Part shown: piece after piece, positions 44,243 to 53,180 of the stretch
Position numbering within the stretch: position 1 is the stretch's first letter
How the letters are laid out: each line of letters starts with the position of its first letter
Assembly (NCBI RefSeq): GCF_024055575.1
Contig: NZ_JAMXOE010000003.1
Span: 1-64,000, forward strand
Source: Mucilaginibacter flavidus
GTDB lineage: Bacteria > Bacteroidota > Bacteroidia > Sphingobacteriales > Sphingobacteriaceae
Direction: 5' to 3'
DNA: 64,000 bases
Position numbers and translations under genes: made by a program
Notes under the pieces: model-generated
What the model was told of the DNA's origin: nothing
What the model saw: only the letters and a program-made list of their open reading frames with translations
Databases searched by the model: none

Positions 44243-44479
44243 AAATCCATACTTTTGCAAAATATTGTTTACAACCGGTACCGTTCCCGGTAAGTATTTG
44301 AATAATATTTTCCACAAATTTGTTGATAAGCTGATATTCGATATGATGGCACGCTGTAATAGTGTGCCATTTTTACTTTTTAGCAATGTTTGCATAGGCC
44401 ATTACAGCCATAATGCTAATTTTAACAAATTTTAACATTTATCTCCCACATTTTAGTGGCAAAAAATTCAGTATCTGTT

Positions 44480-44487
44480 TAAGTTTG
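44480..44487 (+). promoter_or_regulatory. predicted -7 element of the Bat operon
   Basis: TAAGTTTG is a perfect TAnnTTTG. The weak -33 candidate TGGC lies at 44457-44460, 19 bases upstream. The start would be about 20 bases before ATG 44513. Confidence 0.4.
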
Positions 44488-44512
44488 CCTACCAAAAAAT
44501 AATAATCATTTA

Positions 44513-45568
44513 ATGGAAGAAATAAATAGTAATACAGGGCATACCGCAACTGATGCCGTAACAGGTAACACTTCGTACTCGATGGACATCAGGGCGCTGA
44601 ACGAAATGATTCAGAAAGAGAGCGCGTTTATCGATATCCTGAAAATGGAGTTGGATAAAGTGATTGTAGGCCAAAAATATATGGTGGACCGCTTACTGAT
44701 TGGTTTACTGGCCGATGGGCACATCCTTTTGGAAGGTGTACCCGGTTTGGCAAAAACGCTGGCTATAAATACGCTATCAAAAGCGATACAGGCCGATTTT
44801 AGCCGCATACAGTTTACACCCGACTTGTTGCCCGCCGATTTGCTGGGCACCATGATCTACAACCAGAAAAAGGAAGAATTCATAGTGCGCAAAGGTCCGC
44901 TGTTTTCGAACTTTATATTGGCCGATGAGATAAACCGTGCGCCGGCAAAGGTGCAAAGCGCATTGCTCGAAGCGATGCAGGAACGCCAGGTTACCATTGG
45001 CGATAACACTTTCCCGTTGCCAACGCCGTTTTTGGTGTTAGCTACCCAAAACCCGATTGAGCAGGAGGGAACGTACCCATTACCGGAAGCACAGGTTGAC
45101 CGCTTTATGCTTAAGGTCGTTATCGGATATCCTAACAAGGAGGAAGAGAAGCGTATTATCCGCTCCAATATTGCTCCCCAGGGTATGTTAAAGCCGAACG
45201 CTGTGGTTAAGCCGGAAGACATTATCAGGGCACGTAAAGTGGTGCGCGAGGTCTATATGGACGAGAAGATTGAGCAATATATTATTGATATTGTTTTTGC
45301 GACCCGGTACCCCGACCAATACAAACTGGCTAACTATAAAAACCTGATCAGCTTTGGGGCATCTCCAAGAGCTAGTATAAACCTGGCCCTGGCTGCAAAG
45401 GCCTATGCCTTTATTAAGCGCCGTGGCTATGTGATACCTGAGGATGTGCGGGCAATTTGCCACGATGTTTTGAGGCACAGGATAGGATTAAGCTACGAAG
45501 CCGAAGCCGAAAGCATGACATCGGAGGATATTATTACCGGGATATTGAATTCGGTAGAAGTACCTTGA
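44513..45568 (+). CDS. MoxR family AAA+ ATPase
   Basis: 351 residues. The Walker A is EGVPGLAKT, Walker B is ILADEINRAPAKVQ, sensor 1 is LATQNPIEQEGTYPLPEAQ, and sensor 2 is GASPRAS. MoxR proteins act as chaperone-like ATPases for assembling partners with a von Willebrand A domain. Here it heads the Bat operon with DUF58 and two VWA proteins downstream, the standard Bacteroidota order. A palindromic element separates it from the DUF58 gene. Confidence 0.93.
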   Translation: MEEINSNTGHTATDAVTGNTSYSMDIRALNEMIQKESAFIDILKMELDKVIVGQKYMVDRLLIGLLADGHILLEGVPGLAKTLAINTLSKAIQADFSRIQFTPDLLPADLLGTMIYNQKKEEFIVRKGPLFSNFILADEINRAPAKVQSALLEAMQERQVTIGDNTFPLPTPFLVLATQNPIEQEGTYPLPEAQVDRFMLKVVIGYPNKEEEKRIIRSNIAPQGMLKPNAVVKPEDIIRARKVVREVYMDEKIEQYIIDIVFATRYPDQYKLANYKNLISFGASPRASINLALAAKAYAFIKRRGYVIPEDVRAICHDVLRHRIGLSYEAEAESMTSEDIITGILNSVEVP

Positions 45569-45571
45569 TAT

Positions 45572-45698
45572 AGAGTCAAGAATCAAGAGACAAGATTTTA
45601 AGATCAAGAGAAAGTATGGGGAGTCGGGGCTAAGTATCAGGAAAGGAATAAAGAAAATTTTTCCCGTCTTGATTCTTGACTCTTGGCTCTTGAATCTC
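45572..45698. repeat. palindromic element, family 2, copy A (inside Bat operon)
   Basis: Left arm AGAGTCAAGAATCAAGAGAC (45573-45592). Right arm GTCTTGATTCTTGACTCTTG (45666-45685), with GGCTCTTGAATCT beyond. The arms pair over about 25 bases around a 70-base loop. It lies 7 bases before the DUF58 ATG, so it is transcribed. A near copy is at 55713-55842. Confidence 0.8.
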
Positions 45699-45705
45699 AA
45701 TAAAA

Positions 45706-46587
45706 ATGGCGCGAGACACAAAAGAGCTGTTAAAAAAAGTACGGAAGATAGAGATAAAAACCCGCGGGCTGAGCAATCACCTGTTTTCGGGCGAATACCA
45801 CTCTGCCTTTAAGGGGCGTGGTATGGCTTTTAGCGAAGTACGCGAGTACCAGGTAGGCGACGAGATCCGGACCATCGACTGGAACGTAACCGCTCGTTTT
45901 AATCATCCTTACGTAAAGGTGTTTGATGAGGAGCGTGAACTTACTGTAATGCTGTTGATGGATGTGAGTGGGTCAGAAAACTTTGGTACACAGGCCCAGC
46001 AAAAGCAGGATTTGGCTACCGAGTTGTGTGCGGTGCTGGCATTTTCGGCTATTCAGAATAATGACAAAGTAGGCGTGATATTTTTTAGCGATAAGATTGA
46101 GAAATTCATTCCGCCCAAAAAAGGCCGCAGCCACATTTTGATGATTATACGCGAGCTGATTGATTTTACACCGGAGAACAAAGGAACTAATGTTGCCGAA
46201 GCATTGCGGTATTTTACAAGTGTGATAAAAAAGAAATGTACGGCATTTATCATGAGCGATTTTATGAGCCCGGCTTTTGAGAACGAGCTGAAAATCGCGA
46301 ACAAAAAACATGACATTATAGCCCTTAGGCTATACGACAAACATGAAGAAGAATTCCCGGATTTAGGGCTGATACCTATTAAGGATGATGAAACAGGTGT
46401 TATAACCTGGATAAACACAGGCGACCCAAAGGTGCGCACCGCTTACAAAGCCGATGCCTTGCGAAGAAACGCAGCCTTGCGCGATGTTTTTAGCAAATCG
46501 GGAGTAGATGCAACGGATATAGGTACCCACGAGTCGTACGTAAAACCTTTAATGACATTGTTTAAAAAACGGGGAAAGAAAAGGTAA
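45706..46587 (+). CDS. DUF58 domain protein
   Basis: 293 residues, cytosolic DUF58 form. FSGEYHSAFKGRGMAFSEVREYQVGD and RTIDWNVTARF are the family signature. A VWA-like region follows with LLMDVSGSENFG (MIDAS-like DxSxS) and later the MSDFMSP block. It probably forms a complex with the MoxR ATPase. It overlaps the next gene by one base. Confidence 0.92.
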   Translation: MARDTKELLKKVRKIEIKTRGLSNHLFSGEYHSAFKGRGMAFSEVREYQVGDEIRTIDWNVTARFNHPYVKVFDEERELTVMLLMDVSGSENFGTQAQQKQDLATELCAVLAFSAIQNNDKVGVIFFSDKIEKFIPPKKGRSHILMIIRELIDFTPENKGTNVAEALRYFTSVIKKKCTAFIMSDFMSPAFENELKIANKKHDIIALRLYDKHEEEFPDLGLIPIKDDETGVITWINTGDPKVRTAYKADALRRNAALRDVFSKSGVDATDIGTHESYVKPLMTLFKKRGKKR

Positions 46588-47561
46588 TGAAGAATAGATG
46601 TTTTTATAGTTTCCTGGTTTTAGTATTGCTTACAGTGGGTATCGGTTTTAAGGCCCATGCGCAAAATATAACTGTCGAGGCTAAGTTGGACCAACCAACC
46701 ATCCGCATTGGCGACCAAACCAATCTGCGCCTGGTTGTTCATCAGCCTGCAAAAGAAAAAGTAAATTTTCCGAAACTGATTGATAGTATAGGTGGCAAGC
46801 TGCAGATAGTTATTATAAAGCTGGATACGGTTTTTGACAAAAACGATCACAACCTGGCCACGGTAACCCAAACGTATACCCTCACCTCGTTCGACCAGGG
46901 GAGCTATACTATACCTTCTTATGCTATTGGCTCCTCAGCCGGTGTGCTAAAAACCAATGAGTTGACTTTGATGGTGCAAACTGTACAGGTTGATACTACT
47001 AAAGCTATTTATGATATCAAGCAACCGCTGGCGGTATCCTATACGTTTTTCGACTGGCTGAAGGACCATTGGGTGTGGGTGGTGCTTGGCTTGGTCGTAG
47101 TAGCCGGGGGTATTTATTTAATATGGTATTTACGCAAACGGCCGAAAGTTGAAAAACCTGTGGTTGAAATTAAACCTGATGTTCCACCGCATGCTATCGC
47201 CATAAATAAATTGCAGCAACTACGCGATAAAAAATTATGGCAGCAGGGCGCTATAAAAGAGTATCACAGTGACTTGAGCGATATTTTACGCGAATACCTT
47301 GAAAAACGCTATGTGATAAAAACCCACGAGCGCACCACCGACGAAATATTTGCTGCGTTAAAATACATGGATATTGCCAATGATTATCGCATAAAACTTA
47401 CCCAGGTATTAATATTGGCAGATTTGGTGAAATTCGCAAAGGAAAAACCATTGCCGGTTGATAACGAACTGAGCATGGAAAACGCACTAACCTTTGTGCT
47501 GAAGACACAACAGGCGCCGTCAATGCCTCAACAGGCGGAAGGAGGGAGTGCCGGTGTTTAA
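46587..47561 (+). CDS. BatD-like membrane protein of the Bat operon
   Basis: 324 residues. A signal peptide runs about 1-25 (ending KAHAQ). An extracytoplasmic Ig-like beta region (about 30-150) is followed by one membrane span (VWVVLGLVVVAGGIYLIWYL, about 164-183) and a cytoplasmic helical domain with REYLEKRYVIKTHERTTDEI, a pattern found in BatD/DUF4381-type proteins. The residue layout is topology-inferred. It overlaps the DUF58 gene and the batA gene, so translation is coupled. Confidence 0.82.
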   Translation: MKNRCFYSFLVLVLLTVGIGFKAHAQNITVEAKLDQPTIRIGDQTNLRLVVHQPAKEKVNFPKLIDSIGGKLQIVIIKLDTVFDKNDHNLATVTQTYTLTSFDQGSYTIPSYAIGSSAGVLKTNELTLMVQTVQVDTTKAIYDIKQPLAVSYTFFDWLKDHWVWVVLGLVVVAGGIYLIWYLRKRPKVEKPVVEIKPDVPPHAIAINKLQQLRDKKLWQQGAIKEYHSDLSDILREYLEKRYVIKTHERTTDEIFAALKYMDIANDYRIKLTQVLILADLVKFAKEKPLPVDNELSMENALTFVLKTQQAPSMPQQAEGGSAGV

Positions 47562-48552
47562 AGGAATTGAGTTTGCCCACCCGGGGTTTTTCTGGCTGTT
47601 GCTACTTATCCCGGTAACTATAGCCTGGTACATATGGCGCGAACGCAAACTGTATGGTTATTTAAGCGTATCCGCTGTGAAAGGGTTCTCGCTACCCCAA
47701 AAAAGTTTAAAACCAATGTTCCGGCACTCTGGCATTGTGCTGCGCAGCCTTGCTTTGGCAGCATTAATAGCAGCGTTAGCCCGGCCGCAATCATCATTAA
47801 GCTGGCAAAACAGCACTACCGAGGGTATTGATATTGTAATAGCATCAGATATTTCAGGCAGTATGCTCGCTGAAGATTTTGAGCCAAACAGGATGGAAGC
47901 CGGCAAAAACATTGCCATCGATTTTATAAAAAATCGCCCCAACGACCGCATTGGATTGGTAATCTTTAGCGGCGAGAGCTTTACACAGTGCCCCCTTACT
48001 ATTGATCATGATGTTTTGATAAACCTGTTTAAGGATATTAAAAACGGAATGATCGATGATGGTACCGCCATAGGTATGGGTTTGGCCACGGCCGTTAACC
48101 GGCTTAAGGAGAGCGATGCCAAAAGTAAAGTTGTTATTTTGCTTACTGACGGTTCAAATAATACCGGCTCCATTCCGCCAATCACCGCTGCCGAAATTGC
48201 CAAACAGTTTAACATAAGGGTTTATACCGTTGGCCTTGGCACCAAGGGCATGGCGCCATACCCGGTGCAAACACCAATGGGGATACAGTACCAGCGGGTA
48301 CCGGTTGATGTTGACGAGGTTACGCTTGGCAAAATTGCCGACATAACAGGCGGTAAATACTTCAGGGCTACCAATAACAGTACCCTGAAAAATATTTATG
48401 AACAGATAGACAAGCTGGAGAAAGCCAAAATTGATGTTACCCAGTATCATAAAAAAACGGAGATGTTTTTACCGCTTGTGGTAATTACGTTGCTGCTTTT
48501 ATTGTTGGAGTTTGTTTTGAAAAATACAGTGCTTAAGGGGGCCTTAACTTAA
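47548..48552 (+). CDS. batA: BatA, VWA-domain membrane protein
   Basis: 334 residues. One membrane span near the N-terminus (FFWLLLLIPVTIAWYIW), a second near 60-75, a VWA domain (about 85-280) with MIDAS motif ASDISGSMLAEDF, and a C-terminal span (LPLVVITLLLLLLEFVL). The start is GTG at 47548, 14 bases inside the previous gene, preceded by the purine-rich GGAGGGA, one of the few Shine-Dalgarno-like sites here. BatA is an aerotolerance/envelope-integrity factor in Bacteroides. Confidence 0.9.
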   Translation: MPVFKGIEFAHPGFFWLLLLIPVTIAWYIWRERKLYGYLSVSAVKGFSLPQKSLKPMFRHSGIVLRSLALAALIAALARPQSSLSWQNSTTEGIDIVIASDISGSMLAEDFEPNRMEAGKNIAIDFIKNRPNDRIGLVIFSGESFTQCPLTIDHDVLINLFKDIKNGMIDDGTAIGMGLATAVNRLKESDAKSKVVILLTDGSNNTGSIPPITAAEIAKQFNIRVYTVGLGTKGMAPYPVQTPMGIQYQRVPVDVDEVTLGKIADITGGKYFRATNNSTLKNIYEQIDKLEKAKIDVTQYHKKTEMFLPLVVITLLLLLLEFVLKNTVLKGALT

Positions 48553-48555
48553 AAT

Positions 48556-49596
48556 ATGCTACGTTTTGCACATATAGAATATTTATGGGGATTATTATTG
48601 ATCCCGGTTTTCATCCTGCTTTTTATTGCAGTAAGCAGGTGGAAAGTAAAAGCTGTAAAATCATTGGGCGACAGGAATGTGGTAAACATGATGATACCCG
48701 ATGTGTCATTTTCGCGTCCATGGCTAAAGTTCATCTTGTTTGCCATTGCCTTTGGTTTCCTTGTAATTGGCGCTGCCGATCCGCAGATAGGCTCGAAGAT
48801 GGAAGAGGAGAAACACAAGGGCGCGGATTTAATGATATTGCTTGACGTATCAAACAGTATGCTTTCGCAGGATCTTGCGCCTAACCGCCTGGAAAATGCC
48901 AAACGTGCCATTGCCCAACTGATTGACAACCTGCATGGCGACCGTATCGGTATCATTGTTTTTGCCGGCGAAGCTTATGTACAATTGCCTGTCACCACCG
49001 ATTACTCGGCGGCTAAGCTGTTTTTAAATACCATTAATACCAATATGGTGCCAACTCAGGGTACTGCTATAGGTTCGGCGATAGAATTGGGCGTGAAATC
49101 GTTTGATTTTAAAGATGGAACAGGCAAAGCCATGATAATTATTACCGATGGCGAAAACCATGAAGACGATGCCGTGGCGGCAGCGAAAGTTGCTACCGAA
49201 AAAGATGTTACGGTTCACGTTATAGGAGTAGGTTCGGCAGATGGTGCGCCCATACCTATTTACCAAAACGGTAAGCAGGTTGGTTTTCATACTGATAGCG
49301 CCGGTAAAACCGTTGTAAGTAAGCTGGACGAAACTATGGGCAAAGAAATTGCCGCAGCCGGTAACGGCGCTTATGTACGGGCTACTAACGCCAACAGCGG
49401 GTTGGGAATTGTGATGGGCCAGATTGAGAAAATTCAGCGGAAAACCGTAGATACCAAAAGTTTTAAGGACTTTGAAGACAGGTTCCAGATCTTCCTGGCG
49501 CTGGCTTTTGTGCTATTGATTATTGAATTTTTTATATCGAACAGGAAGAGCCAACGCTTGAGCAATTTGAAGCTATTTGAGGTAAAAAAAACATGA
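48556..49596 (+). CDS. batB: BatB, VWA-domain membrane protein
   Basis: 346 residues, paralogue of BatA. An N-terminal span (LWGLLLIPVFILLFIAV), a second span near 58-76, a VWA domain with MIDAS LLDVSNSMLSQDL and the conserved DGENHEDDA, and a C-terminal span (FLALAFVLLIIEFFI). It begins 3 bases after batA and overlaps batC by 4 bases. BatA and BatB probably form the membrane complex worked on by MoxR. Confidence 0.9.
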   Translation: MLRFAHIEYLWGLLLIPVFILLFIAVSRWKVKAVKSLGDRNVVNMMIPDVSFSRPWLKFILFAIAFGFLVIGAADPQIGSKMEEEKHKGADLMILLDVSNSMLSQDLAPNRLENAKRAIAQLIDNLHGDRIGIIVFAGEAYVQLPVTTDYSAAKLFLNTINTNMVPTQGTAIGSAIELGVKSFDFKDGTGKAMIIITDGENHEDDAVAAAKVATEKDVTVHVIGVGSADGAPIPIYQNGKQVGFHTDSAGKTVVSKLDETMGKEIAAAGNGAYVRATNANSGLGIVMGQIEKIQRKTVDTKSFKDFEDRFQIFLALAFVLLIIEFFISNRKSQRLSNLKLFEVKKT

Positions 49597-50363
49597 AACA
49601 GTTAATTATCATCATATTATTTTTATTGCCAGGTGGTTTACTTTTTGCGCAGCAGGAAAAGAGCCTGGTAAAAGACGGTAATAAGCTTTACGAGGAAAAG
49701 AAATATACCGAGGCGGAGGCTAATTACCGAAAATCGATACAGAAAAAGAAAAATACCGAGGGCGATTTTAACCTTGGTGACGCTTTGTACAAACAGAAAA
49801 AGTTCGACGAGGCGGGCCAGCAATTTAACCAGCTGGGCAGCACATCGGGTAATAAAGCTATTGCCGCTAAGGCTTATCATAACCTGGGGAATTCGCTTTT
49901 GGAAAATAAAAAGCTGGAGGAAAGTATTGATGCCTACAAAAAGGCATTAATTAACAATCCGAAGGATGACGAAACCCGCTATAACCTTGCCTACGCACAG
50001 GAAAAACTGAAACAACAGCAGAAACAGGATAAGGATAACAAGGACAATAAGGATAAAAAGAACAACAAAAACCAAAAGGATAACAAAAACCAGGATAAAA
50101 AAGACGACAAGAAGGACGATAAAAATAAAGACAACAAAAACCAGGATAAGAACCAGGACAAGAAAGACGATAAAAAGGACGAGAATAAGAACGGCCAGGA
50201 TAAAAAGGATAATAAGGACCAGCAACAGCAGCCCAACAAGCTATCGAAAGAAGATGCCGAACGAATGCTTGATGCCCTGAATAACGACGAAAAACAAACC
50301 CAGGACAAGTTGAAGAACAAAAAGCTGAAAGGGGTAAAAACGCATATCGAGAAGGATTGGTAA
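49593..50363 (+). CDS. batC: BatC, TPR protein with Lys/Asp/Asn-rich tail
   Basis: 256 residues. A signal peptide runs about 1-19 (ending LLFAQQE). TPR units span about 25-140, with LGNSLLENKKLEESIDAYKK typical. Residues about 145-215 are low complexity, nearly only K, D, N and Q (DKKDDKKDDKNKDNKNQDK). The C-terminal segment resumes normal composition (SKEDAERMLDAL). The tail length probably varies by slippage. A 73-base gap with a palindrome precedes batD. Confidence 0.88.
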   Translation: MKQLIIIILFLLPGGLLFAQQEKSLVKDGNKLYEEKKYTEAEANYRKSIQKKKNTEGDFNLGDALYKQKKFDEAGQQFNQLGSTSGNKAIAAKAYHNLGNSLLENKKLEESIDAYKKALINNPKDDETRYNLAYAQEKLKQQQKQDKDNKDNKDKKNNKNQKDNKNQDKKDDKKDDKNKDNKNQDKNQDKKDDKKDENKNGQDKKDNKDQQQQPNKLSKEDAERMLDALNNDEKQTQDKLKNKKLKGVKTHIEKDW

Positions 50364-50427
50364 TTAGTGATTAGAGGTTAGAAAAAAAGCCTTAACTAAT
50401 CTCTAATCTTCGGTCTCTGATCTCTAT
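50364..50427. repeat. palindromic element between batC and batD
   Basis: TTAGTGATTAGAGGTTAG (50366-50383) pairs imperfectly with CTAATCTCTAATC and the following CTCTGATCTCT (50396-50425). It resembles the family 2 elements in layout though not in sequence. It is 10 bases before the batD ATG. Confidence 0.65.
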
Positions 50428-50436
50428 ACAAAATAA

Positions 50437-52254
50437 ATGAAACTAAAGTACTACATATTAACCTTATTACTGTTTTGGGAAGGTGTTACCTTCGCCCAGG
50501 AGGTGAAGTTTACTGCTACGGCCAGCAAAACTACTGTGGGCACTGGCGAGCAGTTCCAGGTTGATTTTTCGGTAAATGGTAATGCTGAGGGGTTTAATCC
50601 GCCGGCGTTTAGCTCGTTCCAGGTATTGTCGGGGCCGAACGTGTCTTCAAGTATGGAATCGATAAACGGGCGCACTACGGTTAGCAGTTCCTACAGCTAT
50701 ATTTTAATGGGTGCAAAGATTGGTGATTTTACCATTGGCCCTGCCTTCATTGTAGTGAATGGCAAAACCCTCACCAGCAGCGCAATAAAAATAAAGGTTG
50801 TTAAGGGGCAGCCAGTGCAACAACAGGCTGGTCAGCAAAGTACAGGCGGCGAGCCGCAGGTGCCCATGGGCAACTCCGGCGCGTTATCGAAACAGATATT
50901 CTTAAAGGCGGTGGTTGATAAAGACAATGTTTACCAGGGCCAGCAGCTTACTGTTAGTTTCAGGCTGTACACCCGTATCGGGATTGATGATAGCCGCCTT
51001 GACAAGGTGCCTGATTTAACCGGTTTTTGGAACGAGGATATTAAAAACCCGCAGCAACAGCAGCAGGTGCAGTGGAAAGTGGAAACTTTAAAAGGGTTAA
51101 AATATAATACTGCTGATATCAAGCAAACTATCTTGTTCCCCGAACATTCGGGGAATATTACAATTGACCCATTTGAAATGACGTTTTTGGTACGCCAGCC
51201 TGTACATTCCAACGATATAATGGACCAGTTTTTTGGTGGCTCGTTCCAGCAGGTAAAATATAAGGCCAAAAGTACGCCGGTGGTCATCCATGTAAAACCT
51301 TTGCCCGATGCCGGCAAACCCGATAGTTTTACCGGGGCGGTCGGCACGTTCAGCATAGAGTCGTCAATTGATAAAACTGAATTAAAGGCTAATGAACCGT
51401 TAAATTACCGGGTGAAAGTTACCGGTGCAGGTAATATCAAGCTGCTTAAAACAGTAAACACCAACTTTCCGGCTGATTTTGAGAAGTACGATCCCAAAAT
51501 TTCGGACACCACCAAAGAGCTTATTACCGGCGTTACCGGCAGCCGTATTTATAACTACCTGCTGATACCACGGCACCAGGGTGACTACAATATAGACCCC
51601 TTAAAATTCTCTTATTTTAACCCGGCAAATAACCGTTACGTAACGCTAACCGCAAAAGGGTTTAAAATTAAAGTTAATAAGGGCGTTGCCGAAAGCAATG
51701 TAACCGCGCTGGCCGGCGCCGACAAGCAAGACCTTAAAATGCTGGGTAAAGATATCAGGTATATTAAAACAGGTGACACAACCTTGAGCCAGCCCGGCGA
51801 CGGATTTTTTGGTTCGGCTGTGTTTTATGTTTTGCTAGCGCTGGGGCCTATTGCTTGTATCGGCGCATTTAATTACCGTAACCGTATGTTGAGGCTCAAT
51901 AGCGATATTGTTGGCGTTAAAAACAGGCGTGCAGCCAAGCTTGCCGCCAAACACCTGGCCAATGCACAAAAACAATTACAGGCCAATAACACATCGGCAT
52001 TTTACGAGGACACCTTTAAAGGGCTGTATGGCTATCTAAGCGATAAACTGAATATCCCTTATGCAAACCTTGATAGGGCAACCATCGCTTCGGCTTTATC
52101 TGCGAGAATAAATGATGAACCACTGGTTAACCGCGTGCTGGAGACGTTAGATCTATGCGAAATGGCCCGGTTTGCCCCGGTAACGCATATCTCAAAACAG
52201 GAGGTGTTTGAAAAGGCAAAAGGCATTATAGGTGATATTGAAAATAAGATTTAA
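50437..52254 (+). CDS. batD: BatD, oxygen-tolerance membrane protein
   Basis: 605 residues. A signal peptide runs about 1-20 (ending GVTFAQ). Extracytoplasmic beta-sandwich domains (about 25-440) contain SVNGNAEGFNPPAF and FPEHSGNITIDPFEM, typical of the BatD family. A membrane span (VFYVLLALGPIACIGAF, about 464-480) is followed by a cytoplasmic helical domain (about 485-605). It acts in envelope stress tolerance together with BatA-C and BatE. It overlaps no gene but lies 4 bases before batE. Confidence 0.9.
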   Translation: MKLKYYILTLLLFWEGVTFAQEVKFTATASKTTVGTGEQFQVDFSVNGNAEGFNPPAFSSFQVLSGPNVSSSMESINGRTTVSSSYSYILMGAKIGDFTIGPAFIVVNGKTLTSSAIKIKVVKGQPVQQQAGQQSTGGEPQVPMGNSGALSKQIFLKAVVDKDNVYQGQQLTVSFRLYTRIGIDDSRLDKVPDLTGFWNEDIKNPQQQQQVQWKVETLKGLKYNTADIKQTILFPEHSGNITIDPFEMTFLVRQPVHSNDIMDQFFGGSFQQVKYKAKSTPVVIHVKPLPDAGKPDSFTGAVGTFSIESSIDKTELKANEPLNYRVKVTGAGNIKLLKTVNTNFPADFEKYDPKISDTTKELITGVTGSRIYNYLLIPRHQGDYNIDPLKFSYFNPANNRYVTLTAKGFKIKVNKGVAESNVTALAGADKQDLKMLGKDIRYIKTGDTTLSQPGDGFFGSAVFYVLLALGPIACIGAFNYRNRMLRLNSDIVGVKNRRAAKLAAKHLANAQKQLQANNTSAFYEDTFKGLYGYLSDKLNIPYANLDRATIASALSARINDEPLVNRVLETLDLCEMARFAPVTHISKQEVFEKAKGIIGDIENKI

Positions 52255-52258
52255 CACG

Positions 52259-53017
52259 ATGAAGAAGGCATTATACATTTTCATTGCATTTGTTATCCCG
52301 TCGGTTTGTTTTGGGGCCGAGAATGTGCAGGCACTTTTTGCGAGCGCAAACGCCAGTTACGCCAAAGGCCAATACCAGGAGGCGGTTAAGGCCTATCAAA
52401 AGATAATTGACGCCGGCTACCAATCAGCTGCTTTATATTTTAATATGGGCAACGCCAGCTACAAAAATGGCGACGTTCCGTCAGCCCTGCTTTATTATGA
52501 AAAGGCGCACAAACTCTCACCGGGTGATGACGATATCAATTTTAACATAAAATTTGCCAACCTTAAAACCACCGATAAAATTGATGAGGCCCCGGAGTTT
52601 TTCGTTACCAAATGGTGGCGCGGATTTATCCTTGGTATCTCGGCCAATGCGCTTGGCTGGCTCAGCGTTTTGCTGATATTGCTGGCATCGGGGATATTAA
52701 TACTTTATTTTTTTACCACATCTGTCAGCATCAAAAAGGCTTCCTTTTACGGGGCGATGTTATTCTTCATCTTTGGTATATTCGCGGTTTTTATAGCGGT
52801 TATGCAGGTGAATTATTTTAACGGGCACCGCGAGGCTATTGTGTTTAGCCCATCAGTTACGGTAAAAAGTGGTCCGGTTGAAAAGGCTGGTGCCCTGTTT
52901 GTTATCCACGACGGCACAAAAGTTAACGTGTTGGACGATAACAACGGCTGGCTGAAAATTAAGTTGGCAAACGGGAGCGAGGGTTGGATCAAAAGCGGGG
53001 ACGCCCGGGAAATATAG
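52259..53017 (+). CDS. batE: BatE, TPR and SH3-domain membrane protein
   Basis: 252 residues. A signal peptide runs about 1-19 (ending SVCFG). TPR units occupy about 20-95 (ALYFNMGNASYKNGDVPSAL). Two membrane spans follow (about 125-148 and 157-178), then a bacterial SH3 domain (about 188-252) with VTVKSGPVEKAGALFVIHDG and GWIKSGD. ATG 52259 is chosen over an earlier in-frame start because it opens the signal peptide and leaves a 4-base gap to batD. Last gene of the operon. Confidence 0.9.
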   Translation: MKKALYIFIAFVIPSVCFGAENVQALFASANASYAKGQYQEAVKAYQKIIDAGYQSAALYFNMGNASYKNGDVPSALLYYEKAHKLSPGDDDINFNIKFANLKTTDKIDEAPEFFVTKWWRGFILGISANALGWLSVLLILLASGILILYFFTTSVSIKKASFYGAMLFFIFGIFAVFIAVMQVNYFNGHREAIVFSPSVTVKSGPVEKAGALFVIHDGTKVNVLDDNNGWLKIKLANGSEGWIKSGDAREI

Positions 53018-53029
53018 CAGTGTTTTGGT

Positions 53030-53089
53030 AGCAGTGCGTTCCATTTTTCTACATGGAACACCTGGAACGCTGTGAAACGTATTGATTTT
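53030..53089. repeat. inverted relative of the 26.6 kb repeat (family 4)
   Basis: Its reverse complement reads GTTTCACAGCGTTCC, AGGTGTTCC and AAAAATGGAACGC in the same order as the units at 26621-26980. GCGTTCCA and TGGAACGC form a stem. It lies just past batE and may act as a 3' end structure. Confidence 0.75.
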
Positions 53090-53112
53090 CAATTTGTTCC
53101 ATTTTGTATTTA

Positions 53113-53148
53113 TTTGCCGGAGCCAACTTTTTGGTCAGCCCCGGCAAA
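53113..53148. terminator. hairpin between convergent batE and DyP genes
   Basis: TTTGCCGG (53113-53120) pairs perfectly with CCGGCAAA (53141-53148), and inner GAGCCAA/TTGGTC bases can partly pair. There is no T-run on either side, so terminator function is uncertain. Confidence 0.4.
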
Positions 53149-53180
53149 AGCAATAGTGAAACAAAAGCATAGTTCCTCAA

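Noticed and set aside
49947-50320. Leftward hydrophobic and Ser/Leu-rich frames opposite batC
   Set aside because: They are the antisense of the Lys/Asp/Asn-rich tail; composition alone explains them.
52813-53061. Leftward frame over the end of batE and the family 4 repeat
   Set aside because: Shadow of batE and the repeat; no independent support.
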